Origin: a virus
Virus record (IMG/VR): IMGVR_UViG_3300030061_002111
Coordinates: 1 to 29,761 of that record
Reading direction: 5' to 3' (one strand)
DNA: 29,761 nt
The position numbers and the translations under genes were made by a program. The notes beneath the pieces are model-generated. The model had not been told where the DNA came from and ran no database searches. It saw only the letters and a list, made by a program, of their open reading frames with translations. The stretch's first letter is position 1, and every line of letters begins with the position of its first letter. Below are positions 15,839 to 23,206 of this stretch, in pieces.

Positions 15839-17897
15839 AGATCTTGTAGTGGAACACAAGAACGTTGAAACTGCCTGCTTCAATGTTCACACCAGAGTGC
15901 TGACTCTCCCTATGTGGGATGGTGCCACCAATCAAGTTTACGATATGTTGGTGGCACACGAGGTGGGTCATGCACTCTATACTCCAGATCGTGATTGGAT
16001 TAAAGAATATAAGATTCCTCCACAGTTTGTGAATGTTGTGGAAGATGTTCGTATTGAGAAACTGATGAAGCGTCGTTATGCTGGCATCTCTAAGACCTTT
16101 TATCGTGGATATAATGAACTCTCTGACAATGATTTCTTTGGTGTAGAGTGTGAAGATGTGAGCAAGATGAACCTTGCCGACCGTGTAAATCTTTATTTCA
16201 AGATTGGTAATTTTGTTGATATTCCTTTTGGTGAATATGTAGAGATGCCTATCGTTCGTATGATTGAAGGTTGTGAGGATTTTGATGATGTTCTCCTGGC
16301 ATCAGAAGCACTTTACAAATATTGTAAGGAGCAGATGGATACTGAGACCAAGACTGATATGGATTCATTGGAATCTCAAGGTTCTAGTTCATCTGAAGAA
16401 CATGGTGATGAATCGATGCAGCAGCAACCTGGTGAAACTGATGATGGAGAAATGCAGGATACGGAAGAAGTTTCTGATCAAGTTGGAGAGCAAGAGGATA
16501 AAAATACTACTCAAGCAGGAGAAACAAATCAAGAACCTGAAGTGAATACGATGGACGCACTCAATGATGCCATCAAGGAACTTACATCTAATGGTGGTGT
16601 TGAGAATGTGTATATTGAACTTCCCAAGGTAAATCTTGATGATATTATTGTTTCTAATAAGAGAATTCATGAGGAGTGTGATGAGCACTGGGGAGATCCT
16701 TTTGATCCCCATATCTTTGATCTCCCTGATTCTGAATTCTTAAAGTTCAAAAAGTCTGCACAAAAAGAGGTGAATTATCTTGTCAAAGAATTTGAATGCA
16801 GAAAATCTGCTAGTAGTTATGCTCGTGCTACTGTTAGTCGGACTGGAGTTTTGGACTGCTCTAAACTCCACACCTACACATACAACGAAGACCTATTCAA
16901 GAAGGTAACCACACTTGCTGATGGTAAGAATCATGGACTGGTCTTTGTTCTTGACTGGTCTGGTTCAATGGGAAATGTGATGCTTGATACGATGAAGCAA
17001 CTCTTCAATCTTGTGTGGTTCTGTAAGAAAGTTGGTATTCCTTTTGAGGTTCATGCCTTCACCAATGAGTATCCTCTCATCAATGAGACATCTGGTATTA
17101 GAGAACTTTCATATCAAAAGAAAGAAGGGTTGATGCATGTTGGTGAATATTTCTCACTCATGAATATCCTGACACATAATGTCAGTGGTAAGGTTCTGGA
17201 ACATCAGATGAAGAATATTTTCCGACTTGGATATTACTTCAGTCGTTATGCAATGTATCCTATTCCCATCGGAATGGGACTTTCAGGAACTCCTCTCAAT
17301 GAAGCAATGATTAGTCTTCATCAAATTATTCCTCAATTCAAGAAGACTAATGGTGTTGAGAAAGTTCAGTGTGTTGTACTGACTGATGGTGAGGGATATT
17401 GTCCTAAGTATCATCGTGAGATTCAACGTTCTTGGGAGCACGAACCTTTCATTGGTCTCGCTAGTATTGGATATAACTGCTTCTTGCGTGACCGTAAGAC
17501 CGGAAATACTTATGCTCTCGATGGAAATTGGGGTGAAATTACAGATATTCTTCTTACAAACTTGAGAGATAAATTTGCAGACACCAACTTCATTGGTATT
17601 CGTGTTCTTGAAGGTCGTGATGCAAATTCGTTTATTCGTCGTTATTGTGATTATGGTGAGTATTCAAAATTGGTAAAATTGCAGGATGAATGGAAAAAAA
17701 GAAGGTCATTTGCCATCAAAAATTCTGGATATCATTCTTACATTGCACTTTCTGCAACTGCTCTCGGAAATGAATCTGAATTTGAAGTTGAAGAGTCTGC
17801 CTCTAAAACTCAAATCAAGAAATCATTCATGAAGAGTCTGAAAAACAAGAAGATGAACAAGAAGATTTTGAATGAGTTTATTGAACTCGTTGCCTGA
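15762..17897 (+). CDS. VWA-domain protein with HExxH metallopeptidase-like N-terminus (CobT-like)
   Basis: This 711-aa protein has three parts. The N-terminus has HEVGH (66-70) followed by NVVEDVRIE (about 91-99), the layout of zinc metallopeptidase-like domains linked to VWA proteins. Residues 190-262 form a Glu/Asp/Gln/Ser-rich linker. The C-terminus is a von Willebrand A domain with a MIDAS site: D398-W-S400-G-S402, then GTPLNEAM and LTDGEG. CobT, the partner of CobS in cobaltochelatase, also has an acidic linker and a C-terminal VWA domain, and cobS is the next gene. MoxR ATPase plus VWA pairs also act as metal-insertion or remodelling chaperones, so cobalamin synthesis is not established. 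ATG 15786 is an alternative start. A terminator follows. Confidence 0.85.
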   Translation: MSPYERNIMAVSHEIKSQLAKLLATEDLVVEHKNVETACFNVHTRVLTLPMWDGATNQVYDMLVAHEVGHALYTPDRDWIKEYKIPPQFVNVVEDVRIEKLMKRRYAGISKTFYRGYNELSDNDFFGVECEDVSKMNLADRVNLYFKIGNFVDIPFGEYVEMPIVRMIEGCEDFDDVLLASEALYKYCKEQMDTETKTDMDSLESQGSSSSEEHGDESMQQQPGETDDGEMQDTEEVSDQVGEQEDKNTTQAGETNQEPEVNTMDALNDAIKELTSNGGVENVYIELPKVNLDDIIVSNKRIHEECDEHWGDPFDPHIFDLPDSEFLKFKKSAQKEVNYLVKEFECRKSASSYARATVSRTGVLDCSKLHTYTYNEDLFKKVTTLADGKNHGLVFVLDWSGSMGNVMLDTMKQLFNLVWFCKKVGIPFEVHAFTNEYPLINETSGIRELSYQKKEGLMHVGEYFSLMNILTHNVSGKVLEHQMKNIFRLGYYFSRYAMYPIPIGMGLSGTPLNEAMISLHQIIPQFKKTNGVEKVQCVVLTDGEGYCPKYHREIQRSWEHEPFIGLASIGYNCFLRDRKTGNTYALDGNWGEITDILLTNLRDKFADTNFIGIRVLEGRDANSFIRRYCDYGEYSKLVKLQDEWKKRRSFAIKNSGYHSYIALSATALGNESEFEVEESASKTQIKKSFMKSLKNKKMNKKILNEFIELVA

Positions 17898-17936
17898 TAA
17901 ATACTCTCAACTAAACCAATTCTTGAACTGTCCACT

Positions 17937-17960
17937 AGGCACCTTGTAAGGTGCCTTTTT
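17937..17960 (+). terminator. Intrinsic terminator between VWA gene and cobS
   Basis: AGGCACC (17937-17943), loop TTGTAA and GGTGCCT (17950-17956) form a perfect 7-bp stem, followed by five T. Including loop bases, the palindrome extends to AGGCACCTT/AAGGTGCCT. It ends the gp55-46-VWA operon, and its loop also provides a -35-like TTGTAA for the next promoter. Confidence 0.85.
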
Positions 17961-17970
17961 CTTGTATAAT
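17944..17970 (+). promoter_or_regulatory. Candidate sigma70 promoter for cobS
   Basis: TATAAT at 17965-17970 is a perfect -10, 24 nt before the cobS ATG. TTGTAA at 17944-17949 is a possible -35 but the spacer is only 15 nt. That hexamer is the loop of the preceding terminator. The -10 is convincing, while the -35 assignment is tentative. Confidence 0.6.
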
Positions 17971-17994
17971 AACTTCAGTTAAACAAAACAACCG

Positions 17995-19074
17995 ATGGGT
18001 CTGTCTAAAGAAAGCATCATTGAGTGTCTTCGCGAATCTTATGGTGAGTCTATAAATTCTGCTGAAATCAAGGCATTCTGTCAGATGAATGATTTTAACT
18101 ATCAGACTGTCACTAACAAATTGACTGATTGCAAAGTTGGTCGTGGTAAGTGGAACCTGACTATTCAAGAAAAACTTGAGCAAAATTATCAGGCACCTCC
18201 TGCTATGCCTGTTGTAGAACAAAACCTTATCCCTCTGAAAGATGAAACTTTCGTTAAGTTCGGACCATTTGGTGATCTTAAAAAGATTATACAAAGTAAG
18301 TTTTTCTATCCTGCTTTTATTACTGGTCTCTCTGGAAATGGCAAAACATTTTCAGTGGAGCAAGCCTGTGCTCAATTGGGCAGAGAACTTATTCGTGTAA
18401 ACATTACTATTGAAACCGATGAAGATGATCTTATTGGCGGCTTCCGCCTTGTTGATGGCAACACCGTCTGGCACAATGGCCCAGTCGTCGAAGCACTTGA
18501 ACGAGGTGCTGTCTTGCTCCTTGATGAGATCGACCTCGCTAGTAACAAAATTCTCTGTCTCCAATCTATCCTTGAAGGAAAGGGAGTTTTCCTTAAGAAG
18601 ATCGGACGACGAGTTGATCCTGCAAGTGGATTCAACGTCATCGCCACAGCAAACACTAAGGGTAAAGGTTCAGACGATGGACGATTCATTGGAACTAACG
18701 TGCTCAATGAAGCCTTCCTCGAACGATTCCCAGTAACTCTTGAGCAAGAATATCCCACTCCCACTAATGAAGTAAAAATTCTTTTGGGTGTTGCTGCCTC
18801 TGTCGGTAAGCATGATGAGGATTTCTGTAGGCGTTTGGTTGATTGGGGTGACATCATCCGTAAGACCTTCTATGATGGTGGTATTGATGAGATCATCAGC
18901 ACTCGTCGTTTGGTTCACATCATCCGTGCTTATGGCATTTTCAATGATAAGGCAAAGGCAATTCAAGTTTGCGTCAATCGTTTCGATGATGAAACCAAGC
19001 AAGCATTCATGGAGCTCTATGATAAGGTTGATGCTGATTTCCAAATGCCAATTGACGAAGAGGTTCAATCCTGA
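17995..19074 (+). CDS. cobS: CobS-like MoxR-family AAA+ ATPase
   Basis: This 359-aa ATPase has an N-terminal region of about 85 residues with a helix-turn-helix look. The AAA+ core follows: Walker A GLSGNGKT (111-118), a DEDDLIGGFRL pore/insert region, Walker B GAVLLLDEIDL (171-181), sensor-1 IATAN220 and arginines in GRFIGTN and FLERFP. The conserved ETDEDDLIGG and WHNGPVVEAL segments are typical of the CobS/MoxR clade, and cobS is a common cyanomyovirus gene. In bacteria, CobS works with CobT and CobN to insert cobalt in vitamin B12 synthesis. CobN is absent here, so the phage role may be ATP-driven remodelling with the VWA protein just upstream. Confidence 0.88.
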   Translation: MGLSKESIIECLRESYGESINSAEIKAFCQMNDFNYQTVTNKLTDCKVGRGKWNLTIQEKLEQNYQAPPAMPVVEQNLIPLKDETFVKFGPFGDLKKIIQSKFFYPAFITGLSGNGKTFSVEQACAQLGRELIRVNITIETDEDDLIGGFRLVDGNTVWHNGPVVEALERGAVLLLDEIDLASNKILCLQSILEGKGVFLKKIGRRVDPASGFNVIATANTKGKGSDDGRFIGTNVLNEAFLERFPVTLEQEYPTPTNEVKILLGVAASVGKHDEDFCRRLVDWGDIIRKTFYDGGIDEIISTRRLVHIIRAYGIFNDKAKAIQVCVNRFDDETKQAFMELYDKVDADFQMPIDEEVQS

Positions 19075-19080
19075 TATAAT
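19052..19080 (+). promoter_or_regulatory. Near-consensus sigma70 promoter inside the end of cobS
   Basis: TTGACG (19052-19057), a 17-nt spacer and TATAAT (19075-19080) with extended -10 TGA immediately before. It lies within the last codons of cobS, and the -10 ends 5 nt before the next ATG. It probably drives the replication operon that runs to the terminator at 25810. Expected transcription start is at or next to the ATG, suggesting a leaderless mRNA. Confidence 0.8.
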
Positions 19081-19085
19081 AAATT

Positions 19086-19472
19086 ATGACTAACTCTTGG
19101 TCCATGCTCTATGATGAAATTTTGAAAATGGATAGACTTGACGACGGTATTGGTTCCATTACCTTACAATCGGAACCATATGCTCAATACAAATATAGTG
19201 AGGAGAAAATCCTCAATGAACTGAAAGAATATATTACCAGCACTTATAAACAACACTATTCTGCTGGTAATGACAAAATTCAGACTCTTGATCTGATTGA
19301 AGCTTGTGGTGATGGTGAGGCATTCTGCCGATCTAATATTCTAAAGTATGCTTCTCGATACGACAAGAAGGGCACTGCCCGTCGTGATATTATTAAGATT
19401 CTGCATTATGCAGTTCTTCTCCTACACTTCAGTGATAAGAGCGCACCTCCGACCGAAACTTACAATCAATGA
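19086..19472 (+). CDS. DUF3310-like (SaV-like) protein
   Basis: This 128-aa protein has the family pattern in its second half: HYSAGNDKIQTLDLIEACGD (57-76), then NILKYASRYDKKGTARRDI and KILHYAVLLL. DUF3310 proteins typically read HY...IDVIEA...GNVIKYLLRY and are widespread in phages, sometimes described as nucleotide kinase-like, without firm function. Here it opens the replication operon, directly under a near-consensus promoter. The ATG at 19086 is so close to the -10 that initiation would be leaderless. The in-frame ATG at 19104 is the alternative start. Its stop overlaps the upstream ATG option of gp45 (ATGA). Confidence 0.8.
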   Translation: MTNSWSMLYDEILKMDRLDDGIGSITLQSEPYAQYKYSEEKILNELKEYITSTYKQHYSAGNDKIQTLDLIEACGDGEAFCRSNILKYASRYDKKGTARRDIIKILHYAVLLLHFSDKSAPPTETYNQ

Positions 19473-19495
19473 CCACAAAATTACGCGAACGCACC

Positions 19496-20164
19496 ATGAA
19501 ACTGAGTGATTCAACTCTGTCTATTTTGAGAAATTTTGCAGGAATTAATAATTCTATTCTTGTAAAGCAAGGCAATCGTCTTCGCACTATTTCTGTTGCT
19601 AAGAACATCCTAGCAGAAGCAAATCTTACTGAAGAATTTCCTTCTGACTTTGCACTTTATGATCTTAATCAGTTTCTCAATGTAAATAACAGTCTCTTTA
19701 GAAATCCTGAATTAGATTTTACTGATAGGGGATACGTTGTTATCAGTGAAGGCAAATCTAAGCAAACCTTTTTCTTTGCCGATCCAAATGTAATTGTCAC
19801 TCCTCCGGATAAAGACATTACTCTTCCCACTGAAGATGTTTGTTTTGAACTGAGTACAGAGCAACTTGATAAACTTCTTAAGGCAGCTGCCATCAACCAA
19901 CTTCCAGATTTTTCTGCTATTGGTAGAAATGGTAAGGTGACTTTGGTTGTTCGTGATAAGAAGAATGATACATCTAACAACTTTAATATTGTTGTTGGTG
20001 AAACTAACTCTGAATTTACATTCAACTTTAAGGTGGAGAACATTAAGATTCTTCCCGGAACTTATGAAGTTGTTGTGTCACAAAAACTTCTGTCACGATT
20101 TACCTCTAAAAACCATGATCTGACTTATTATATTGCTCTAGAACCAGATTCTACATTTGAGTGA
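19496..20164 (+). CDS. gp45: Sliding clamp gp45
   Basis: This is the trimeric DNA polymerase processivity clamp. It also activates late transcription when tracking on DNA. It has 222 aa from ATG 19496, close to T4 gp45 (228 aa). The start MKLSDSTLSILRNFAGIN matches T4 MKLSKDTTALLKNFATIN, which is why I choose it. An upstream in-frame ATG at 19469, overlapping the previous stop as ATGA, would add nine residues and could provide translational coupling. The C-terminus has PGTYEVVVSQKL and YYIALEPDSTFE, matching T4 YVVALEADSTHDF. It stands beside gp44, gp62 and RegA, the T4 clamp/clamp-loader cluster. Confidence 0.93.
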   Translation: MKLSDSTLSILRNFAGINNSILVKQGNRLRTISVAKNILAEANLTEEFPSDFALYDLNQFLNVNNSLFRNPELDFTDRGYVVISEGKSKQTFFFADPNVIVTPPDKDITLPTEDVCFELSTEQLDKLLKAAAINQLPDFSAIGRNGKVTLVVRDKKNDTSNNFNIVVGETNSEFTFNFKVENIKILPGTYEVVVSQKLLSRFTSKNHDLTYYIALEPDSTFE

Positions 20165-20165
20165 T

Positions 20166-20693
20166 ATGAACATCTTTGTGACCGATCCTGACCCCATTGT
20201 TTGTGCTCGGGTCCTACCTGACAAACACATCGTTAAGATGCCTCTGGAGTGCTGTCAGATGCTTTCTATCGTTGCATCCGATAAGTGGGGTCATGGGTTT
20301 GGAACTCTTCCCAAAGCAGATGGCACACCTTATTCTACTAATAAGGGTGCATTTCGAAATCACCCTTGCACCATATGGGCATCAGATTTTGTTCTTAACT
20401 GGCGTTGGTTGATTCGTCATGGTCTTGCTTTATGTGAGGAGTATTCACACAGATATCAAAAAATTCATACTTGTTTAAATGCTCTCTCCCATGCGAACAA
20501 AATTTTTCCCTACGGAGATCCAGCAGGAAGATCCGGAAAAGAACCCAGACCATTTGCAAGAGCAATGCCAAATGAGTTTAAATTTGACACAAGCATTGAC
20601 ACTTTTACTGCTTACAAAATGTATATTGCATCCAAACCTTGGGTTGCATCTAATTATCTTCGTGACTCATCCAGAAAACCGGATTGGATATAA
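20166..20693 (+). CDS. Conserved phage protein of unknown function (possible DNA glycosylase-like)
   Basis: This 175-aa protein starts at ATG 20166, just after the gp45 stop; an earlier TTG is less likely. Conserved-looking motifs are MNIFVTDPDPIVCARVLPDK, H-I-V-K-M-P-L-E-C-C-Q-M-L, then NHPCTIWASDFVLNWRWLI and LCEEYSHRYQKIHTC. Phage proteins with this DKHxVKM...HPCxxWA...LCEEYxxRY layout are common. I recall some being labelled pyrimidine-dimer DNA glycosylase, but the similarity to T4 DenV is weak by eye. Its place in the replication operon, between clamp and speD, is compatible with DNA repair. Function should be treated as unknown. Confidence 0.7.
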   Translation: MNIFVTDPDPIVCARVLPDKHIVKMPLECCQMLSIVASDKWGHGFGTLPKADGTPYSTNKGAFRNHPCTIWASDFVLNWRWLIRHGLALCEEYSHRYQKIHTCLNALSHANKIFPYGDPAGRSGKEPRPFARAMPNEFKFDTSIDTFTAYKMYIASKPWVASNYLRDSSRKPDWI

Positions 20694-21029
20694 ATGAAGC
20701 ATATACTTTTTACCCTTAAAGGATGTCCATACGGATTGCTCGACGATGAATCACATATTCGCAATGTGTTGGCAAATGCTGCCCAGTTGTCTGAAAGCAC
20801 ATTACTGAATATTTCATCACATAAATTTGATCCACATGGCGTGACTGCCATAGCACTTCTTGCCGAGTCTCATATTTCTATTCACACTTGGCCTGAAAAC
20901 AACATGGCAGTTTGTGATATATTCACTTGTGGGGATCATACTAATCCACGAACTGGTGCTACTTACATATATGAAGCAATGGGAGCAACAGATTTAGTTT
21001 CCGAAATGTTTAACAGACCTCTACATTAA
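20694..21029 (+). CDS. speD: S-adenosylmethionine decarboxylase proenzyme SpeD
   Basis: This 111-aa class 1B (bacterial/archaeal small form) AdoMet decarboxylase makes decarboxylated AdoMet, the aminopropyl donor for spermidine. The self-processing site is AESHISIHTWPE (57-68): cleavage between Glu58 and Ser59 converts Ser59 to the pyruvoyl cofactor. His64 and Cys79 (FTCGDHTNP) are the expected processing and proton-transfer residues. The protein is complete, and all key residues are kept, so it should be active. speD is a known cyanophage auxiliary metabolic gene, thought to favour phage replication through polyamines. No speE is visible here, so the host enzyme may complete the step. It abuts the upstream stop. 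Confidence 0.95.
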   Translation: MKHILFTLKGCPYGLLDDESHIRNVLANAAQLSESTLLNISSHKFDPHGVTAIALLAESHISIHTWPENNMAVCDIFTCGDHTNPRTGATYIYEAMGATDLVSEMFNRPLH

Positions 21030-21031
21030 TT

Positions 21032-21976
21032 ATGCGTGATGAATTTCTCTGGGTTGAAAAGTATCGACCCAAAACAATTGAAGAATGTATTTTACCAACA
21101 AACATTAAGAAGACTTTCCAAGACTTCCTAGATAAAGGTGAAATACCAAACATGCTTTTAACTGGACCTGCAGGGTGCGGTAAAACGACTGTTGCTAAAG
21201 CATTATGCAATCAACTAGGAGTAGACTACTATGTCATCAATGGATCCGATGAGGGACGATTCCTTGATACTGTCAGAAACAATGCGAAAAATTTTGCTTC
21301 GACCGTCTCACTTCAAGCAACTGCGAAACACAAAGTCATCATTATTGATGAGGCAGATAACACAACCAACGATGTACAACTCCTCTTACGGGCGTTTACT
21401 GAGGAGTTTAGTAACAACTGCAGATTCATCTTCACTTGTAATTTCAAAAACAGAATCATCGAACCCTTACACTCTCGATGCACTTCAGTTGAATTTGGAA
21501 TTAAAGGAAAAGATAGACAGGCAATCGCCGCATCATTCTTCAAACGCATCCAAGAAATCTTGGTTGCAGAAAGTGTTGAATATGATAACAAGGTCCTGGT
21601 AGAACTAATCAATAAGCACTTCCCTGATTGGAGACGTGTATTAAATGAGTGTCAAAGATACTCTGTTAGTGGTAAAATTGACTCTGGCATTCTTGCCACT
21701 TTCTCTGATGTTGCGGTAAATGATCTTCTCAAAAATCTTAAGGACAAAAATTTTCCGGAAGTTAGGAAGTGGGTCGTTTCTAATCTGGACAATGATACTA
21801 CTGTACTTCTGCGTCGTATTTACGATGCTCTTTATAATGCCCTTGAAAACAATAGCATTCCTGCTGCTGTGCTCGTTCTTGCTAAGTATCAGTATCAGTC
21901 TGCATTCGTGGCAGACCAGGAGATAAATATGCTTGCCTGTCTTACTGAAATTATGGTGGAGTGTGAGTTCAAATGA
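21032..21976 (+). CDS. gp44: Clamp-loader ATPase gp44
   Basis: This 314-aa AAA+ subunit of the clamp loader opens and loads the gp45 clamp (4 gp44 : 1 gp62 in T4). The family opening LWVEKYRPKTIEECILP is clear. Walker A is GPAGCGKT (45-52), Walker B is VIIIDEAD (102-109), and the SRC arginine-finger motif is at 148-150. T4 gp44 has 319 aa. It starts 2 nt after speD. Unusually, its partner gp62 is not adjacent but about 3 kb downstream, beyond small ORFs, a methylase and a glycosyltransferase. The stop overlaps the next ATG (ATGA). Confidence 0.96.
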   Translation: MRDEFLWVEKYRPKTIEECILPTNIKKTFQDFLDKGEIPNMLLTGPAGCGKTTVAKALCNQLGVDYYVINGSDEGRFLDTVRNNAKNFASTVSLQATAKHKVIIIDEADNTTNDVQLLLRAFTEEFSNNCRFIFTCNFKNRIIEPLHSRCTSVEFGIKGKDRQAIAASFFKRIQEILVAESVEYDNKVLVELINKHFPDWRRVLNECQRYSVSGKIDSGILATFSDVAVNDLLKNLKDKNFPEVRKWVVSNLDNDTTVLLRRIYDALYNALENNSIPAAVLVLAKYQYQSAFVADQEINMLACLTEIMVECEFK

Positions 21977-22131
21977 AGATTGAGATCGAGTTTTCCAAGG
22001 ATGTAGATTATCCAAAAGAAAAGTTGGGCACATTCATCTGGAACTACATTGAAGACGATTGCCATATCACTGGATTTGGTGATTCAATCGGAGAGTGTTT
22101 TGAAGAGATTATTCGTTACAGGACTATGTAA
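21973..22131 (+). CDS. Small hypothetical protein after gp44
   Basis: This 52-aa ORF begins MKIEIEFSKDVDYPKEKLGT and ends EEIIRYRTM. It starts by ATGA overlap with gp44, and its stop overlaps the next start (TAATG at 22129-22133). It is acidic with a possible beta-alpha pattern and one central GFGDS turn. I recognise no family. Overlap with both neighbours is the main support that it is translated. It is the first of a run of small genes inserted between gp44 and gp62. Confidence 0.6.
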   Translation: MKIEIEFSKDVDYPKEKLGTFIWNYIEDDCHITGFGDSIGECFEEIIRYRTM

Positions 22132-22346
22132 TGAATGAAAATGAACTAGAAGAACTGAGGTATGATGTAGCACATTATCTACTCAGTAAAATGAGTAAGG
22201 GTTCTCAGTTTCAATATGCCCTAGATCGCATGATTCAACTCTGTGATCACTATGATGAAGAAGGATTGAAAGAGATTCTTTCCGAATCAAAAACAGATAT
22301 GAAAAACCATCTTAAAAAGAAAAAGTCTAAGGGTGGGGGATTTTAA
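22131..22346 (+). CDS. Small hypothetical helical protein with Lys-rich tail
   Basis: This 71-aa ORF (MNENELEELRYDVAHYLLSK) is predicted almost wholly helical, with an acidic first half and a basic C-terminus KNHLKKKKSKGGGF. There is no Cys cluster or membrane segment. The start overlaps the preceding stop, and the stop is immediately followed by the next ATG. The charged tail could bind nucleic acid, but this is a guess. Unknown family. Confidence 0.6.
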   Translation: MNENELEELRYDVAHYLLSKMSKGSQFQYALDRMIQLCDHYDEEGLKEILSESKTDMKNHLKKKKSKGGGF

Positions 22347-22484
22347 ATGAGCGACAAAATTGTATGGACACAAAAACCTCTGATTTCTGACAGAGATTGT
22401 ATTCTTCTTTGTCTGAAGAATGCTCCCTGCGGAACAAGTAGAAAACAAGTTGAACGATTAATTAAGGAGTTTGAAACTAAATGA
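22347..22484 (+). CDS. Small hypothetical protein (45 aa), wHTH-like look
   Basis: This 45-aa ORF starts directly after the previous stop codon and ends with an ATGA overlap into the Sm-like gene. The sequence MSDKIVWTQKPLISDRDCIL continues to APCGTSRKQVERLIKEFETK, which resembles the recognition helix region of a small winged-helix or HTH domain. It is too short to assign. Translation is supported by perfect packing with both neighbours. Confidence 0.55.
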   Translation: MSDKIVWTQKPLISDRDCILLCLKNAPCGTSRKQVERLIKEFETK

Positions 22485-22774
22485 TTGATGTAAAATTGAT
22501 TAGAATCATCACAGGAGAAGAAGTGGTGGCAGAATTAATTTCTGAAACTGAAACTGAAATCACAGTTAAAAATGGATTAGTAGTTATTCCAACAGCACAA
22601 AATGTTGGATTTGCTCCATGGGCAACTGTGATCGATAAAGATAATCCAGAAATTACCCTTGGTAAGCAACATGTAATTTACATCGTTGATGTTGACTCTG
22701 GAGTCAAAAAGAAGTATAATGAATTATTTGGTAGTAAATTAATTACTCCAGACGAAAAAAAATTAGTTCTTTAA
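22481..22774 (+). CDS. Sm-like protein B (cyanophage Sm-like family)
   Basis: This 97-aa protein is the compact form of the family. IDVKLIRIITGEEVVAELIS is the first helix/strand pair, a short ITVKNGLVVIPTAQ follows, then GFAPWATVIDKDN and QHVIYIVDVDSGVKKKYNEL. The G-E-E turn and the later P-W motif are shared with the other three family members in this window. An Sm/LSm fold suggests ring-shaped RNA binding, and cyanophage Sm-like proteins have been described structurally. The RNA partner is unknown. It is coupled by ATGA to the small ORF upstream. Confidence 0.7.
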   Translation: MIDVKLIRIITGEEVVAELISETETEITVKNGLVVIPTAQNVGFAPWATVIDKDNPEITLGKQHVIYIVDVDSGVKKKYNELFGSKLITPDEKKLVL

Positions 22775-22778
22775 AATT

Positions 22779-22970
22779 ATGAAACTTCGAGCACAAGTTA
22801 AATCTAGATTTTATTATGTTTTCTGGGCAATTGCTACAGTGTCTGTGGTTGCCGGTCAACTTTATGTTGGTACTGGATATCGTGTCCTTGCACAGGAAAT
22901 GATGACACTAATTGGTAAAGTTGATGGAGTTCTTTTGCATTCATCACCCAATGCTCCCAGACTTTACTGA
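22779..22970 (+). CDS. Small single-pass membrane protein
   Basis: This 63-aa protein has a basic N-terminus (MKLRAQVKSR) followed by one hydrophobic segment, FYYVFWAIATVSVVAGQLYV (about 11-30). This fits an inner-membrane anchor with the N-terminus in the cytoplasm. The remaining 30 residues would be outside or in the periplasm. An uncleaved signal anchor is more likely than a secreted protein, since no clear AxA cleavage site follows. Holin-like or host-membrane roles are possible but unsupported. The stop overlaps the next ATG (TGATG). Confidence 0.65.
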   Translation: MKLRAQVKSRFYYVFWAIATVSVVAGQLYVGTGYRVLAQEMMTLIGKVDGVLLHSSPNAPRLY

Positions 22971-23206
22971 TGGGATTGCATAAAATTGATAAGAATAATC
23001 TAATTGAACCAAGAGTAAAAACTACTCCAGAGAATGTTCAAGAGGCAAATGAAGCATTGTTTCATGCTAAAATGACTCTGCCTGCTGCCGCAAAACATTG
23101 TGGTATGACTCATAAGGAAATGAAACTGACCTTTTGGGAATTTTTAAAGTATAACAAACCTGATTATGAAATCTCTCAAGACTCCCCTCAGATATCCGGG
23201 GGGTAA
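22970..23206 (+). CDS. Small HTH-like hypothetical protein
   Basis: This 78-aa protein starts in overlap with the membrane-protein stop codon. Residues about 33-56 (AKMTLPAAAKHCGMTHKEMK) read like a helix-turn-helix of the type found in small DNA-binding proteins, with the Gly turn before MTHKEM. The C-terminal end overlaps the Dam methylase start by 41 nt. It could be a regulator of this insert, but there is no direct evidence. Family not recognised. Confidence 0.6.
   Translation: MGLHKIDKNNLIEPRVKTTPENVQEANEALFHAKMTLPAAAKHCGMTHKEMKLTFWEFLKYNKPDYEISQDSPQISGG

Noticed and set aside
18372-18857. 161-aa reverse-strand ORF within cobS
   Set aside because: It covers the Walker motifs of cobS on the opposite strand, and all other genes are on the + strand. 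It is a shadow.
15762-19074. A complete phage vitamin B12 pathway
   Set aside because: Only a CobS-like ATPase and a CobT-like VWA protein are present. CobN and other pathway genes are not in the window, so the pathway claim is not supported.
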